Shown here piece after piece: positions 44,275 to 54,158 of a stretch of 64,000 bases of DNA. A program made the translations under genes and the position numbers. Under the pieces are notes generated by a model. That model searched no databases. It was not told the origin of the DNA and worked only from the letters and a program-made list of their open reading frames with translations. Where the stretch lies: the NCBI RefSeq assembly GCF_035645195.1, contig NZ_DASQNA010000041.1, positions 310,001 through 374,000 of the forward strand, in the 5' to 3' direction. The stretch comes from Paenibacillus sp. GTDB taxonomy: Bacteria > Bacillota > Bacilli > Paenibacillales > YIM-B00363. How positions within the stretch are numbered: position 1 is the stretch's first letter; every line of letters starts with the position of its first letter.

Positions 44275-44307
44275 CAAAAAGAGAGGGCGGATCCGCGCGG
44301 ATCCGCC
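44275..44307 (-). terminator. Terminator of the nine-gene catabolic operon
   Basis: A perfect 22-bp palindrome (44286-44307) built from GGCGGATCCG and its complement, followed by CTCTCTTTTT on the minus strand. It lies 20 bases past the Gfo/Idh stop. Confidence 0.85.
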
Positions 44308-44327
44308 TATTCGTGACGATCGAGGAG

Positions 44328-45431
44328 CTATTCGATTTCCGCGAGCCGCACCGCGCGGTTTTCCTCCATGGAGCGGTAAGCCGCGAATACCATCTTCAGC
44401 GTAGTGAGATTATCCCGCAAGCTGTTCGAGGGCTCCCGATTTTCCTCGACCGACAGCATCAACTCGCTCATCGGCCCCATGAACGCGTGAGGAAACCAAC
44501 GTCCCTCCAACGCAGGCGTAAATAAGTACCCCGCAGCCAGCCGCTCGGAATAAAAGCTCAGCGTATCTTCCCGCCCCACGGGATAGTTGTAAAGCGCCCC
44601 GTTCGTTCCTTTCACGACCCCCTCCGTCCCTTCGAACCGAAATGTCGCAAACCAATCGTCTTGAGGTTGGCGGTTGTTGTGGCTGTCGAAAACGAGGCCG
44701 CGGGCTTCCCCGGGGAATTTAATATGCAGGAGCGTCCGGGTTTCCCCGACATATGGCTGACCGGGGAAGCGAGCGCCGTCGGCGTAGATCGATTCCGGAA
44801 CGAGGCCGAGCACATACCGAATGGCGTCCAAATAATGCAAACTGTGATACATGATCTCCAGCGTCTCCATACGGGTCAGCCACTCCCACTGCTCCCACTG
44901 CGTTCTTACGTTAACCTGAATGGAGGCTTGGACCGGCTCGCCGATCCACCCCCGGCTGACGATGGTTCGGCTCGCACCCATCGACGGAGCCCAGCGCATC
45001 TGCTGATTGACGGCCCCTTTCACTCCCGCCTTGGAGAAGGCGGTGACGAGCGCGGCCGCTTCCGCATACTGCTCCGCCAGCGGCTTTTGGCACAGCACGT
45101 GTTTTCCGGCGGCGGCGGCTTCGGCGGCAATCCGCGGCTGGTATTTGGCGGGTACGGCGATATCCGCGAACTGGACGCTGCGGTCGCTTAGCAGCTCTTC
45201 CAGCGATCGATACGACTTCGGGATACCGAATTGCCGGGCGAGCGCCTCCGCTCGGCCCAAGTCGGAATCGAACACGCCGACGACGTTGAACCCCGCCATG
45301 CGGTAAGCGGGCAGATGACAGGTTTTTACGATTTCTCCCGCCCCTACGATGCCGATTCCTTTCGTTTTGTCCTGCGGAAGCTTAGGAGCGTAATCCAGAT
45401 GGAGGATCTGACGGAGCGCCTCGGATTGCAT
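44328..45431 (-). CDS. Gfo/Idh/MocA family oxidoreductase
   Basis: 367 residues from ATG 45431, with GAGGTGG upstream. The Rossmann part begins GIGIVGAGEIVKTCHLPAY. The catalytic EKP signature is QKP here (VLCQKPLAEQYAEA). A C-terminal alpha/beta domain holds the substrate. The family oxidises sugars, inositols or sugar acids with NAD(P); a C1 oxidation would yield a lactone. It is the last gene of the operon, 10 bases after the lactonase-like gene, which makes a dehydrogenase-lactonase pair likely. The substrate is unknown. Confidence 0.92.
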   Translation of the reverse strand: MQSEALRQILHLDYAPKLPQDKTKGIGIVGAGEIVKTCHLPAYRMAGFNVVGVFDSDLGRAEALARQFGIPKSYRSLEELLSDRSVQFADIAVPAKYQPRIAAEAAAAGKHVLCQKPLAEQYAEAAALVTAFSKAGVKGAVNQQMRWAPSMGASRTIVSRGWIGEPVQASIQVNVRTQWEQWEWLTRMETLEIMYHSLHYLDAIRYVLGLVPESIYADGARFPGQPYVGETRTLLHIKFPGEARGLVFDSHNNRQPQDDWFATFRFEGTEGVVKGTNGALYNYPVGREDTLSFYSERLAAGYLFTPALEGRWFPHAFMGPMSELMLSVEENREPSNSLRDNLTTLKMVFAAYRSMEENRAVRLAEIE

Positions 45432-45441
45432 TGCATCCACC

Positions 45442-46272
45442 TCAAAGGTTGTAAAATGTAGCGGCCGTCTTGCCGAACACCGCGGCCAGCTCCGCTCCGG
45501 AATACCCCGATAGCGCGCGGTTCGTTTCCGTCCAAACCCGCATGTAATCGTCGCTGAGCAGCGATACCGGCCAGTCGCTTCCGAACATGAGCCGGTTTGC
45601 GCCGAATCGGCTCATGGCGAAATCGATGTACGGCTTCAAATCGTCAGCCGTCCAGCCTTCTCCCGCCGCCGTATTTAACCCGGAAATTTTCGCGTACACA
45701 TTCGGATATTCCGCTGCTCGCGCGAGCTGCTCCGCCCACGGCTCCCACCCTTTCTGCCGAATCGGGGGTTTCGCGAGATGGTCGATGACGAGTTTTAAGT
45801 CCGGCACGCGTTCCGCGAGCGTCGGTACATGCTTCAGATGATTCGGAAACACCGCCACGACGTCGAACGTCATGCCGTAAGCGGAGAGCGCCCGCAGTCC
45901 CTCGATGACCGGTTCCTGCAAAACCCAGTCCGGGTCGGGTTCGTCGTGAATCAAATGGCGAACTCCTTTAAACAAGGAATGCTTCGAGAATCGCTTCAGC
46001 CGTTGCTCCGCTTCCTTCGGTTCAAGCAGGGGGACCCACCCCACGACTCCCCCGATCCACTCGTATTGCTCCGCTTGGCGCAGCATGTAGTCGGTATCCT
46101 CCGCCGAGTTCGCGGATTGGACCAGCACCGTCTTATCGATGCCGGCAGCTCTTAATTGAGGCTCCAGCTCCGCCGGCTCGATCGTTCGGTAGATCGGGCC
46201 GTGTTCGGGCCGCAGCCAAGGATAGTCAACCAGCTGTAGGTTCCAGAAATGTTGATGCGCATCCACTCTCAT
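45442..46272 (-). CDS. Amidohydrolase family 2 protein, L-fuconolactonase-like
   Basis: 276 residues with the COG3618 pattern: DAHQHFWNL at the N-terminus, VIDHLAKPP in the middle and MFGSDWPVSLL near the end. These carry the metal and catalytic residues of L-fucono-1,5-lactonase and 2-pyrone-4,6-dicarboxylate lactonase relatives. It would open a sugar lactone made by the Gfo/Idh enzyme encoded next. Start ATG, 22 bases after the CoA-transferase stop. Confidence 0.92.
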   Translation of the reverse strand: MRVDAHQHFWNLQLVDYPWLRPEHGPIYRTIEPAELEPQLRAAGIDKTVLVQSANSAEDTDYMLRQAEQYEWIGGVVGWVPLLEPKEAEQRLKRFSKHSLFKGVRHLIHDEPDPDWVLQEPVIEGLRALSAYGMTFDVVAVFPNHLKHVPTLAERVPDLKLVIDHLAKPPIRQKGWEPWAEQLARAAEYPNVYAKISGLNTAAGEGWTADDLKPYIDFAMSRFGANRLMFGSDWPVSLLSDDYMRVWTETNRALSGYSGAELAAVFGKTAATFYNL

Positions 46273-46294
46273 CGCGATTCCCCCGGCGGCTCCG

Positions 46295-47443
46295 CTACGG
46301 CCGGAGCCCGAATTCTTCGGTCAGGCTATCATTGTGTTCCCCGATTTTCGGCGAACCGACGGGCGACGTATACATTTCGCCGTCGATTCGAATCGGGCAG
46401 CGCGTCGTCTTCATCGTCGCGCCGTTCGTCCGCGACACGCTCTGCACCATCTCAAGCGCCCGGAAAGCCTCATGCCGCAACAGCCGGTCCCAATCCAGAA
46501 CGTCGGAGCACCAAATGTCCGCCGGTTCGAGAACGGAAAGCCAATGCGCCGTCGTGTTCGTTCGCAGATGCTCCTGCAGCGCCGTCTTGATGTCGTCGCG
46601 CCGCGTAAACCATGTGTTCGGGTCGTCGAATGCGGCAAGCTCCGGACACGCCAGCAGCTCCCCGAGACGCCCGACCGGGTTCATGGCGATCGCGATATAG
46701 CCGTCCTTCGTGGCGTAAATGCCGTACGGCGCGCCCAAATAAGCGTGTGCGTTCCGAACCCGGCTGCGCTGCGGCAGCCGTCCGCCGTCGTTCAAGTGGG
46801 TGGTCAGCACCTCGAACTGGGTATCGAGGATCGACTCCAGCAAGCTGACCTCCACCAGACCGCCCATGCCGGCGACGCCGCGGCGAACCAAGCAGGCGAG
46901 GATGCCCTGCACGAGATGCGCCCCCGCCATCATATCCGCGACGGCCAGTCCGAACGGCACCGGCCCTTGATCGTCGTCGCCGGAGAGCCAAGTCAGTCCC
47001 GACAAAGACTGAACGAGCAAATCTTGACCCGGCTTGTTTTTCCAAGGCCCCTCTTTGCCGTAGCCGGTAACGACGCCGTATACGATGCGCGGGTTGATCG
47101 CCTTGACGCGTTCGTAATCGAGGCCGATCTTCTCCATGACGCCGGGACGGAAATTTTGGATCAGCACATCCGCTTTGGCGATCAACCGGCGCACGGCCGC
47201 CAAATCGTTCGGTTCCTTCAAATTCGCGGAGAAGCTCAGCTTATTGCGGTTGATCGAATGGAACAGCGTGCTGTCTCCGTCGAGCTCCAAATCCGAAATA
47301 TACAGCCTACGGCACAGATCCCCGCCGTCGGGCCGTTCGACTTTAATCACCCGAGCTCCTAAATCGGCAAGCCGAAGCGCCGCGGACGGTCCGGACAGAA
47401 ATTGGCTGAAATCGAGAACGACAAGACCTTCGAGCGGCTTCAT
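46295..47443 (-). CDS. CaiB/BaiF family (class III) CoA-transferase
   Basis: 382 residues. N-terminus [39 protein letters not shown], in the family style, with the probable catalytic Asp141 in [15 protein letters not shown] and the downstream [12 protein letters not shown]. It moves CoA between carboxylic acids. The start overlaps the stop of the preceding binding-protein-like gene by four bases (ATGA). A CoA-transferase in an oligosaccharide operon is unusual: sugar acids are normally phosphorylated or dehydrated rather than activated as CoA esters. Confidence 0.93.
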   Translation of the reverse strand: MKPLEGLVVLDFSQFLSGPSAALRLADLGARVIKVERPDGGDLCRRLYISDLELDGDSTLFHSINRNKLSFSANLKEPNDLAAVRRLIAKADVLIQNFRPGVMEKIGLDYERVKAINPRIVYGVVTGYGKEGPWKNKPGQDLLVQSLSGLTWLSGDDDQGPVPFGLAVADMMAGAHLVQGILACLVRRGVAGMGGLVEVSLLESILDTQFEVLTTHLNDGGRLPQRSRVRNAHAYLGAPYGIYATKDGYIAIAMNPVGRLGELLACPELAAFDDPNTWFTRRDDIKTALQEHLRTNTTAHWLSVLEPADIWCSDVLDWDRLLRHEAFRALEMVQSVSRTNGATMKTTRCPIRIDGEMYTSPVGSPKIGEHNDSLTEEFGLRP

Positions 47444-48603
47444 CGCGGCGCCTCCTTCCCCGACCGAATCGACTCGGCGTACAGGCGGTTCAACCGATCC
47501 ATGACTCGGTCGACCGAACCGCCGTACCTCAGATACTCCTGAACCACCGCTCCGGCATGGTCTTGGAATTGCAAATACCCGTCATATCTCGGGCGAAGGT
47601 AGGCGCGCTCAAGCGCCGGATAGGTGGCTAGGAAATAGTTGCGGGATCGGCGGTTCGTTTCTTCGTCCAGCCACGCGGAACAATGGCCGGGCTGTCCGCC
47701 GCTCTCCGCGTACAGCGTCCGTTGGATTTCCGGGGACGCAACGTACCGAACATAATCGAGCGCGGCCTGCAGATGCGGCGTCTCGGCCGAAATCGCGATG
47801 CCCGTGCCGCCCAGCGTGCTGCGCAGCGGACCGGACGAGCGGAACGCAACGAGATCGCCGAAGTCGAGCACGCGTCTCGCGTAACCGGGGCGCGAATAGT
47901 TCGAATACCCGTACGCGAAGGGGCAATACAGCCACTCGTCGGTTTGGGTCATCGCCTCGTATACGGCTATCGGGTTCCAGTCGAAGATCCGTTCGGTGCA
48001 TTTCGCAATCAGCTCGCGATACGTGTCTAACGCTTCGGCTGCGGTTTCGCGGCTGACGACTTGCTCTTCGGAGACGAACGGTTCCTCCCCGACCGCCAGG
48101 CAAAACATGTAGAAATTCATCAGGGTGTCGATCGGAATGCCCGGCAGCACGACCTTCCCGGCGTCGGCCAGCTCCAGCAGCTCCTCCCAGGTGGACGGAG
48201 GTTCGAAACCTTCCCGCTCCATCAAATCCGCTCTCCTGCTGGACACCGGAGTCGCCGCATCGATCGCCAGCGCCGATTGATATCCGTTGAAAAGGTAGCT
48301 GGGATGCGACGCGCCGACGGAGTGCTTGCGCTGATCTTCCAAAAACTCGTCCGGCAGATGGGCCGCCAGATCGACCAGCGCGCGTTGATTGGCCGCAAAG
48401 CCCGCCCAGGGATGATCGATTACGATCAAATCATATTGTCCGGTCAGCGTGGAAATCGGATAATCGGCGAATTCCTGCAGCGACCGCTTTTCCCACGTCA
48501 TCCGCACGTCCGGATGCATCTCCGAATACCGCTGCGAGGTGGCGACCATCGGCACGTAGCCGCGCGTATGGTTCCAGGTGATTCCTTTCAGATGTACGAC
48601 CAT
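47440..48603 (-). CDS. Solute-binding-protein homologue without a signal peptide
   Basis: 387 residues with the family 1 (sugar) binding-protein fold: IT(W) strand at the start, [61 protein letters not shown]. The start ATG has GGAGGG nine bases upstream and the N-terminus is [16 protein letters not shown], with no basic-hydrophobic leader and no lipobox Cys. An earlier start is blocked by the MaoC gene 16 bases away. It should therefore stay in the cytoplasm. Its coupling to the CoA-transferase gene (ATGA) hints at a joint function such as substrate delivery. This is an inference. Confidence 0.85.
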   Translation of the reverse strand: MVVHLKGITWNHTRGYVPMVATSQRYSEMHPDVRMTWEKRSLQEFADYPISTLTGQYDLIVIDHPWAGFAANQRALVDLAAHLPDEFLEDQRKHSVGASHPSYLFNGYQSALAIDAATPVSSRRADLMEREGFEPPSTWEELLELADAGKVVLPGIPIDTLMNFYMFCLAVGEEPFVSEEQVVSRETAAEALDTYRELIAKCTERIFDWNPIAVYEAMTQTDEWLYCPFAYGYSNYSRPGYARRVLDFGDLVAFRSSGPLRSTLGGTGIAISAETPHLQAALDYVRYVASPEIQRTLYAESGGQPGHCSAWLDEETNRRSRNYFLATYPALERAYLRPRYDGYLQFQDHAGAVVQEYLRYGGSVDRVMDRLNRLYAESIRSGKEAPR

Positions 48604-48619
48604 GGTTCGTTCCCTCCGC

Positions 48620-49063
48620 TTAGCCCGTTTTCTTGACCAATAACAAATGCTCGCACGCCAACACGATGTCGCCGTGCTGATTTCGAATCTCGCAAAGCTC
48701 GCTGACGATACCGTGATCCGGCCGTTTCGGATGCTCCTTCTTTTCCTTAATCGTCACCTTCACCGAGATCGTGTCTCCGATGTATACCGGCTTAATGAAG
48801 CGGAGCCGGTCATACCCGTAAGACATGGCCTCCGGGTTGATCTCTCCCGCCGTCAGACCGATACCGACGCTGAAAATCAAGGTGCCGTGCGCGATGCGCT
48901 GCCGGAAAGGCTGCGTCTTGCACCATTCCGCATCCATATGATGCGGGTAGAAGTCCCCCGTTTGCCCGGCATGTATCACGATGTCGGTCTCCGTGATCGT
49001 TCTGCCCATCGTTTCGCGAACCGCGCCGATCTCATAATCTTCGAAAAATATGGACCGAAACAT
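48620..49063 (-). CDS. MaoC-like (hot-dog fold) dehydratase
   Basis: 147 residues. Hydratase 2 motif [18 protein letters not shown] with the Asp/His pair, followed by [15 protein letters not shown], and a second strand [18 protein letters not shown]. The family adds or removes water on enoyl-CoA or 3-hydroxyacyl-CoA. Start ATG behind GGAAGGGG. In this operon it may act on the CoA ester made by the CaiB-type enzyme encoded two genes on. Confidence 0.93.
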   Translation of the reverse strand: MFRSIFFEDYEIGAVRETMGRTITETDIVIHAGQTGDFYPHHMDAEWCKTQPFRQRIAHGTLIFSVGIGLTAGEINPEAMSYGYDRLRFIKPVYIGDTISVKVTIKEKKEHPKRPDHGIVSELCEIRNQHGDIVLACEHLLLVKKTG

Positions 49064-49144
49064 AGCTTCGTTCCCCTTCCTTTCGTGCCGTTATAACCGT
49101 TCATGCCCCGGGCGATGCCGCGGCGCTCGGCGGTGCGGCAGCCT

Positions 49145-51418
49145 CTACGCGCGCGTCCGTCTCATCACCACGATGTCGCTGCGGCGCGATTCGGGCTGAA
49201 CGCTCCTGATCTGAAGCCGCCCGTTCCGGTAGCTGCCCTCCACCACAGTCTGGTATGGCGCATGGAGCTTGAAATCGACATCCCAACCGTCAGGCCACGC
49301 CGGCAGTAAATAAATCGTTCTGCCGCAGGTCTGCATAAGCATCTCCTGCAGACCGATCATGCCGGAGCCGCCCCAGTTGTGGTCGGGCGTCCAATCGTGG
49401 CCGGGCCCCCAGAACGCCGGGAACCGGTGGGGACCGTCGGCCAATTTTTTGACGGCGAATTCGGCCGCTTCCTCCGTCAACCCCAGCATCGCCGTAAAAA
49501 TATTGCCTTGATGCCAGCTGACGTGGTTTCTGTGCTGCGAATGGTACACGCTGTGCTGCCACGTATGGATCGCCGTGTTCAAGTCGGGCCGCCCGATCCC
49601 GTACATGCGGAACGGAAACACCGGGTACAGCTGCGGCAGCTCCACGTTCTGCACATGCGTCCAAGAAGCGGCCGGCGCGATCGTACGTTTCCCCTCCTTC
49701 TCCTCGTAAGGCAGCGGAGGGACGCGGCGAAGCATGTCGAGCCATTCCCGCTTCGCCGCGGAATCCGCCAACGCCTCGGGAAGCTGCAGCAGCTCCTGCA
49801 GTACGGCGGTCAGCCCGGCGATGACGTCCGCGGGGTTCGTCGCGTTCTTGAACGTCTCGAGCGCCGTGGACGGAGCGATGACCAGATGCCCGTTCTCGTC
49901 TAACTCTCGACCCGTCTCACTCTTATGCCGGTAACGGTAATGCCTATCGAAAAATCGGACGGCGCTGTCCACGAATCGCATATAAGGCCCGATCTCGCGC
50001 CCGCTGTAGCGGTAATGCTGAATTATCATGAAGGCGAAGTCGAGCTGATGGACGTATTCGTAGTTCACATAGGCGTTGTCCTCCACGCCCGGCTCGACAT
50101 CGGGGGATCGGCTCCAGCCGTATTCCCTTCCGGTCGGCAATCCCGTATGATTCAGCTGCTCGGCGAAGGCGCAGCCTTCGTGGCCCCAATAGACCCGGCT
50201 GCGCAGCTCCGCGGTATCCAGCGCTTTGCGGTAAAATTCGAATTGAGGCGCCATCATGTCGAAGTCTCCGCTTTTCAGCATCGGCCAGTAGACGAGCCGC
50301 TGATTTTGCGCGGTAAACGTGCTCCCTCCCCAGCGCCTGAAGTCCGGCGTCTCGCCGCGGTAGTTTTCCCTCACGTACACCGGATCGAAAGTGAACAAGC
50401 CGCCGTTAAACTTGGTCGGCTCCGCGCCGTACGCATTGCAAGCGAGCATGAACCGAAACAATTGGTAGTTCCGCCCGACCTGCCAAACCGGATCGTTCGG
50501 GTCCGGCCGCTGCGGACGAATCGCGATATAGCTGCGCCGCCAAAACTCGGCCCACCACTGCAGACGCGCTTCCCTAGCCGCCTCAAGGTCCCGGTCGCCT
50601 TCCATCGAGCGCTGCAGCTGCCGCCGCCACTCCTGTGGATTCGGCGTCTGCGCCGTATGCAGGCGAATCGCGACATGGTGGGACCGCTCCGGCGTCTCGC
50701 TTCGAAGCGCCCAGCCCCGATAAGGGATTCCCGCATAGGCGTCGTGCACCTGACGGTACGGCGACATTCCGTCGCCCGTAAGCACTCCGCCGAACGTGAG
50801 ATCCTTGGTCGGGTGATGAATGACCGATCGATAGGCTTCGAGCTGCTGAAGTGCGACTTCCTGATCGAACTTCAGCTCGGCGGGATCGTTCCGATGGTAA
50901 AAAACGATGCCGTTCTCTTCCCAGAAGACGCTGTCAGGGAGCGTATAGACGTCCCCCGGGTAGCCGATCAACGTCGAACAGGGATCCCGATCCGTCACCT
51001 GCCTTGGTTCGAATCGCCAGCTTTCGTAGCACGCTTCGAGCATAATCGGCGATTCCGACCGCACTTCCGCGTGAATGACCGGGCGATCCGGCTCCACCCA
51101 TATCGAGAGGAGCGTCTCGTTCCCTTCCTCGCCGGCGGCGATGACGATCTCGCCCTGCCGCAGCTTCAGCGTTTGACGGAACGCGCCTCCGGGGCGGAAC
51201 GGGCTGGGCGTCAAGCGCAGACGACAGCGGCCCAGCTTCAGCATTTGGCCGTTCTCGTCGATCGTCCCGCTTCGGGAGAAGTAGAAGAGCACATCCCCGC
51301 CTTCTACCCAAACGTTAAGCCCGACGTCGCAGCCGCCGACCGGCATCGAACCGGAAGAGTCGCCGCTCGGCGTTGTCCATTCGACCTCGTAGGATTGTAA
51401 AATCGCTTCGTAATCCAT
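49145..51418 (-). CDS. DUF5703 / six-hairpin glycosidase-like protein
   Basis: 757 residues from ATG 51418 (MDYEAILQSY), which has GGAGG upstream. A longer frame to 51799 overlaps the binding-protein gene and reads as a shadow. N-terminal beta domain with SGSMPVGGCDVGLNVWVEGGDVLFY (about 20-50, in the DUF5703 style), then an (alpha/alpha)6-barrel region with RNYQLFRFMLACNAYG, KFNGGLFTFDP and GHDWTPDHNWGG. It resembles GH95-clan enzymes. There is no signal peptide, so it is probably a cytoplasmic hydrolase of the imported oligosaccharide. The reaction is unproven. Confidence 0.82.
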   Translation of the reverse strand: MDYEAILQSYEVEWTTPSGDSSGSMPVGGCDVGLNVWVEGGDVLFYFSRSGTIDENGQMLKLGRCRLRLTPSPFRPGGAFRQTLKLRQGEIVIAAGEEGNETLLSIWVEPDRPVIHAEVRSESPIMLEACYESWRFEPRQVTDRDPCSTLIGYPGDVYTLPDSVFWEENGIVFYHRNDPAELKFDQEVALQQLEAYRSVIHHPTKDLTFGGVLTGDGMSPYRQVHDAYAGIPYRGWALRSETPERSHHVAIRLHTAQTPNPQEWRRQLQRSMEGDRDLEAAREARLQWWAEFWRRSYIAIRPQRPDPNDPVWQVGRNYQLFRFMLACNAYGAEPTKFNGGLFTFDPVYVRENYRGETPDFRRWGGSTFTAQNQRLVYWPMLKSGDFDMMAPQFEFYRKALDTAELRSRVYWGHEGCAFAEQLNHTGLPTGREYGWSRSPDVEPGVEDNAYVNYEYVHQLDFAFMIIQHYRYSGREIGPYMRFVDSAVRFFDRHYRYRHKSETGRELDENGHLVIAPSTALETFKNATNPADVIAGLTAVLQELLQLPEALADSAAKREWLDMLRRVPPLPYEEKEGKRTIAPAASWTHVQNVELPQLYPVFPFRMYGIGRPDLNTAIHTWQHSVYHSQHRNHVSWHQGNIFTAMLGLTEEAAEFAVKKLADGPHRFPAFWGPGHDWTPDHNWGGSGMIGLQEMLMQTCGRTIYLLPAWPDGWDVDFKLHAPYQTVVEGSYRNGRLQIRSVQPESRRSDIVVMRRTRA

Positions 51419-51432
51419 ACGCGCCCGCCTCC

Positions 51433-53091
51433 TTAGAACTCCGCATTGTCGTAGGCTTGCTGCATAATTTCCAAGTACCGCTTCAGGTTCAATTTTTCCA
51501 ACCCTTCCACGTACGCGTCCCATTCCGTATCGAGATTTTTCGAGCCGGTAATGAATTGGAGCGAGTTTTGTTCCACATAATCCTTGATATTCGTCTCCAG
51601 CATCGCGAATTCGTCCGCTACGGCCGGGTCGATCCAAACCGCCCAATGCGGGAACACTTCGTCCGGCTCCGCGCCATCGTACAGCTGGGTCGCCTGCTGA
51701 AGTCTGCGCTCGTATCCCGATAGCACGTAAATATCGTCGCCTTGCACCCAGCCGTCCCGGAACGACTTCGGTTGGTGGAATTGCGCGATCGGCCCCCACC
51801 CCGTGTTATCGGGCGTCTGGTTCGGCGTGTCCGGAATCGGCACCAACAGCGGCTCCGCTTCTTCGTTGAGCGCTTTATCCCCTTCGGACGGCTTCCTCCA
51901 ATCCACGTCTTCCTTGCCGAAATAACCGAGAATTTGGCCTTCCTGCGTAAACAAGTAGTCGACGAGCTTGATCGCGGCTACCTGCGCTTCTTCGCTCGCT
52001 TTGTTCGTCAGGACGAACGAACCCCCTGGGGTGCTCGGGAAGCTATAGGTGGCATGAGCCGTATTCGGCCCCTTCAGCGGCGGCACGGGGTCGTACGATT
52101 TCGTATAATTCTGGTCGCTGACGAGGACGTTCGGATGCATGGCCGGTCCCGCGCCCAGAATCGGCGCGCTCGCGTTATTGCCTAGCTGTTGGTAGGCCTC
52201 CGCGTTTTGCGAGAACGTGCCCGGATCGATTAAACCTTCTTTATAGAGCGAGGCGATGTACGCCAGACCGTCTCTGAATTCCGGCTTGTTGGCCGCATAA
52301 TCGACTTTGCCGTCCCGCAGCAGCAGCCGGTTGGTGCTGTTATCGTAGATGAATCCGTTCATGAAGAACGGGATCGGAAGCGTTTCCGGCCAAGCGATCG
52401 TACCGCTGAGCGGAATTTCGTCCGCTTGCCCGTTTCCGTTCGGGTCCTGCGTTTTGAACGCGGTAAGCACTTGTTTGAACTCCTCGGGCGTCGTCGGCAT
52501 GTTCAAATTCAAGGTTTCCAGCCAATCGGTATTGATCCACATCTTGGCCGGATACGAGCAGTGATAACATTCGATCAATTGCGGAAGGCCGTAAATATTG
52601 CCGTCCGGCGCCGTAGCCATAGCCTTATAGTAAGGGTGTTCGTCCAGTACTTTCTGGATATTCGGCGCGTGCGCTTTGATCAAATCGTTCAGCGGAAGAA
52701 GAACGCCCTGCTTCCCGTACTGCAGCAATTCAGCCTGCGAGAATTTATCCAGCCAAGCGATCAGAAGGAACAGGTCCGGATAATCGCCGCTCGCGAGCGC
52801 GATTTTTCGCTTTTCCGCGGAAGCGGTTCCGTCGAACGTCGTCGTCGTAATCTCGAAATCGATATTGAACTTCTCCTCGACGTGCTTCGTGAAGGCGTTC
52901 GTTTCCAAATCCGTCTTGGCGTCCTGCGGCATAAACACGCGAATTTTCACCGGCCCGGCAGCGCCGGCGTCTCCCGAGTTCGGCGCCGAGTCCGCGCCGC
53001 CGGCAGCTTCCTGCGTCCCGCCGCCGGCGCAGCCCGCCAGCGCGAAGGCAAGCGTCAACAACAGGACAAGCGATCTTTTCATATTGACCAT
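51433..53091 (-). CDS. ABC transporter solute-binding lipoprotein, LplA type
   Basis: 552 residues from ATG 53091 (MVNMKRSLVLL), with AAGGAG eight bases upstream. A longer frame to 53187 has no site. Lipobox LAGC has its Cys near residue 21, followed by a Gly/Ala-rich linker. The mature part (VKIRVFMPQDAKTDLETN, about 500 residues) is of the large oligosaccharide type that pairs with LplB/YtcP permeases and often binds polysaccharide fragments such as rhamnogalacturonan or alginate oligomers. Confidence 0.92.
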   Translation of the reverse strand: MVNMKRSLVLLLTLAFALAGCAGGGTQEAAGGADSAPNSGDAGAAGPVKIRVFMPQDAKTDLETNAFTKHVEEKFNIDFEITTTTFDGTASAEKRKIALASGDYPDLFLLIAWLDKFSQAELLQYGKQGVLLPLNDLIKAHAPNIQKVLDEHPYYKAMATAPDGNIYGLPQLIECYHCSYPAKMWINTDWLETLNLNMPTTPEEFKQVLTAFKTQDPNGNGQADEIPLSGTIAWPETLPIPFFMNGFIYDNSTNRLLLRDGKVDYAANKPEFRDGLAYIASLYKEGLIDPGTFSQNAEAYQQLGNNASAPILGAGPAMHPNVLVSDQNYTKSYDPVPPLKGPNTAHATYSFPSTPGGSFVLTNKASEEAQVAAIKLVDYLFTQEGQILGYFGKEDVDWRKPSEGDKALNEEAEPLLVPIPDTPNQTPDNTGWGPIAQFHQPKSFRDGWVQGDDIYVLSGYERRLQQATQLYDGAEPDEVFPHWAVWIDPAVADEFAMLETNIKDYVEQNSLQFITGSKNLDTEWDAYVEGLEKLNLKRYLEIMQQAYDNAEF

Positions 53092-53213
53092 ATCCACCGC
53101 TCCTTGTTTTTGGATGATTCCTTGTTCCCCTTCTTCGCCGTTCGATCCGATTCCGCATCTCAAATCCTTACCGCCGAGGAGCTTCACCCCCTTTCAGCGC
53201 ACTCCCACCTCGC

Positions 53214-54158
53214 TTATCCCTTAACGGAACCGATCAGCATGCCTTGAACGAAATACCGCTGTACGAACGGATAAATCAGGAGCACCGGCAAACTGGCGAC
53301 GACGATCAGCGAATATTTCATCAGATCGGCCATCTGCTGCCTCTGGAGCATCTCCGACGCCTCGAGATTGCCGCCGCTGGTCGTGTTCAGAATCAAAATA
53401 TTGCGGAGCACGAGCTGCAGCGGGTGCAGCGCATCCGATTTCAAATACAGCAGCGCATCGAAATACGCATTCCATTGTCCGACGGCGTACATCAGCACAA
53501 GCACCGCCAGAATCGGCTTGGAAAGCGGAAGCACGACGCTCCAGAGGAACCTTAGATCGCTGCAGCCGTCGATCTCGCCGGATTCGGCCAGCTCGTCGGG
53601 GATCGACGTTTGGAAGAACGTTCTGGCGATAATGACCTGCCACACCGCGATCGCTTGCGGAATCAAGAGCGCCCAGCGCGTATCGATCAGACCGAGTCCC
53701 TTCACGACCATATAAAGCGGAATCAGACCGCCGTTGAACAGCATCGTGAAAATGATGAACATCATCAGCCCGGTTCGGCCGAAGAACGTTTTCCGGGACA
53801 GCGGATAAGCGAGAAGCACCGTAAGCGTGACGCTGATGATCGTGCCGAAGAAGGCGTAAAACAAAGAATTCATGTAGCCGTTGATCACTTGATCGTTCCG
53901 GAATACCACTCTGTAGCCTTCGAGACTGAACTCGACCGGAAGCAGCCATACCCGGCCCGAAGAGACCGCCATGGGGCTGCTGAGCGAAGAGCTTACGATG
54001 TAGATCAGCGGATACAGGACGACAAGCAATACGACGGAGAGCAGCACGTAGATGCCTGCAAGAAACAACCGGTCCCCCGCCGTCTCTCGAATGTTGGTTC
54101 GGCTGCGCAAGGACGCCGCCCCCCTTTCGCCTGCGAATTCGGTTCGATTGCTTACCAT
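53214..54158 (-). CDS. ABC transporter permease, YtcP/LplC type
   Basis: 314 residues, six predicted helices. The EAA-like loop reads LAESGEIDGCSDLRFLWSVVLP. The start ATG overlaps the end of the partner permease gene by seven bases, so translation is probably coupled. The C-terminus YFVQGMLIGSVKG is typical of the group. Confidence 0.92.
   Translation of the reverse strand: MVSNRTEFAGERGAASLRSRTNIRETAGDRLFLAGIYVLLSVVLLVVLYPLIYIVSSSLSSPMAVSSGRVWLLPVEFSLEGYRVVFRNDQVINGYMNSLFYAFFGTIISVTLTVLLAYPLSRKTFFGRTGLMMFIIFTMLFNGGLIPLYMVVKGLGLIDTRWALLIPQAIAVWQVIIARTFFQTSIPDELAESGEIDGCSDLRFLWSVVLPLSKPILAVLVLMYAVGQWNAYFDALLYLKSDALHPLQLVLRNILILNTTSGGNLEASEMLQRQQMADLMKYSLIVVASLPVLLIYPFVQRYFVQGMLIGSVKG

Noticed and set aside
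44286-44307. 22-bp perfect palindrome as a repressor operator
   Set aside because: Position after the last gene of the operon and the following T run make a terminator more likely.
49925-51400. 491-codon open frame on the plus strand
   Set aside because: It lies wholly antisense to the DUF5703 gene, is rich in Arg and Pro as GC-rich shadows are, and has no ribosome site or recognisable domain.
51419-51799. N-terminal extension of the DUF5703 protein
   Set aside because: The in-frame extension overlaps the binding-protein gene, reads like a shadow (Arg/Gly-rich) and is not needed, since ATG 51418 has GGAGG.
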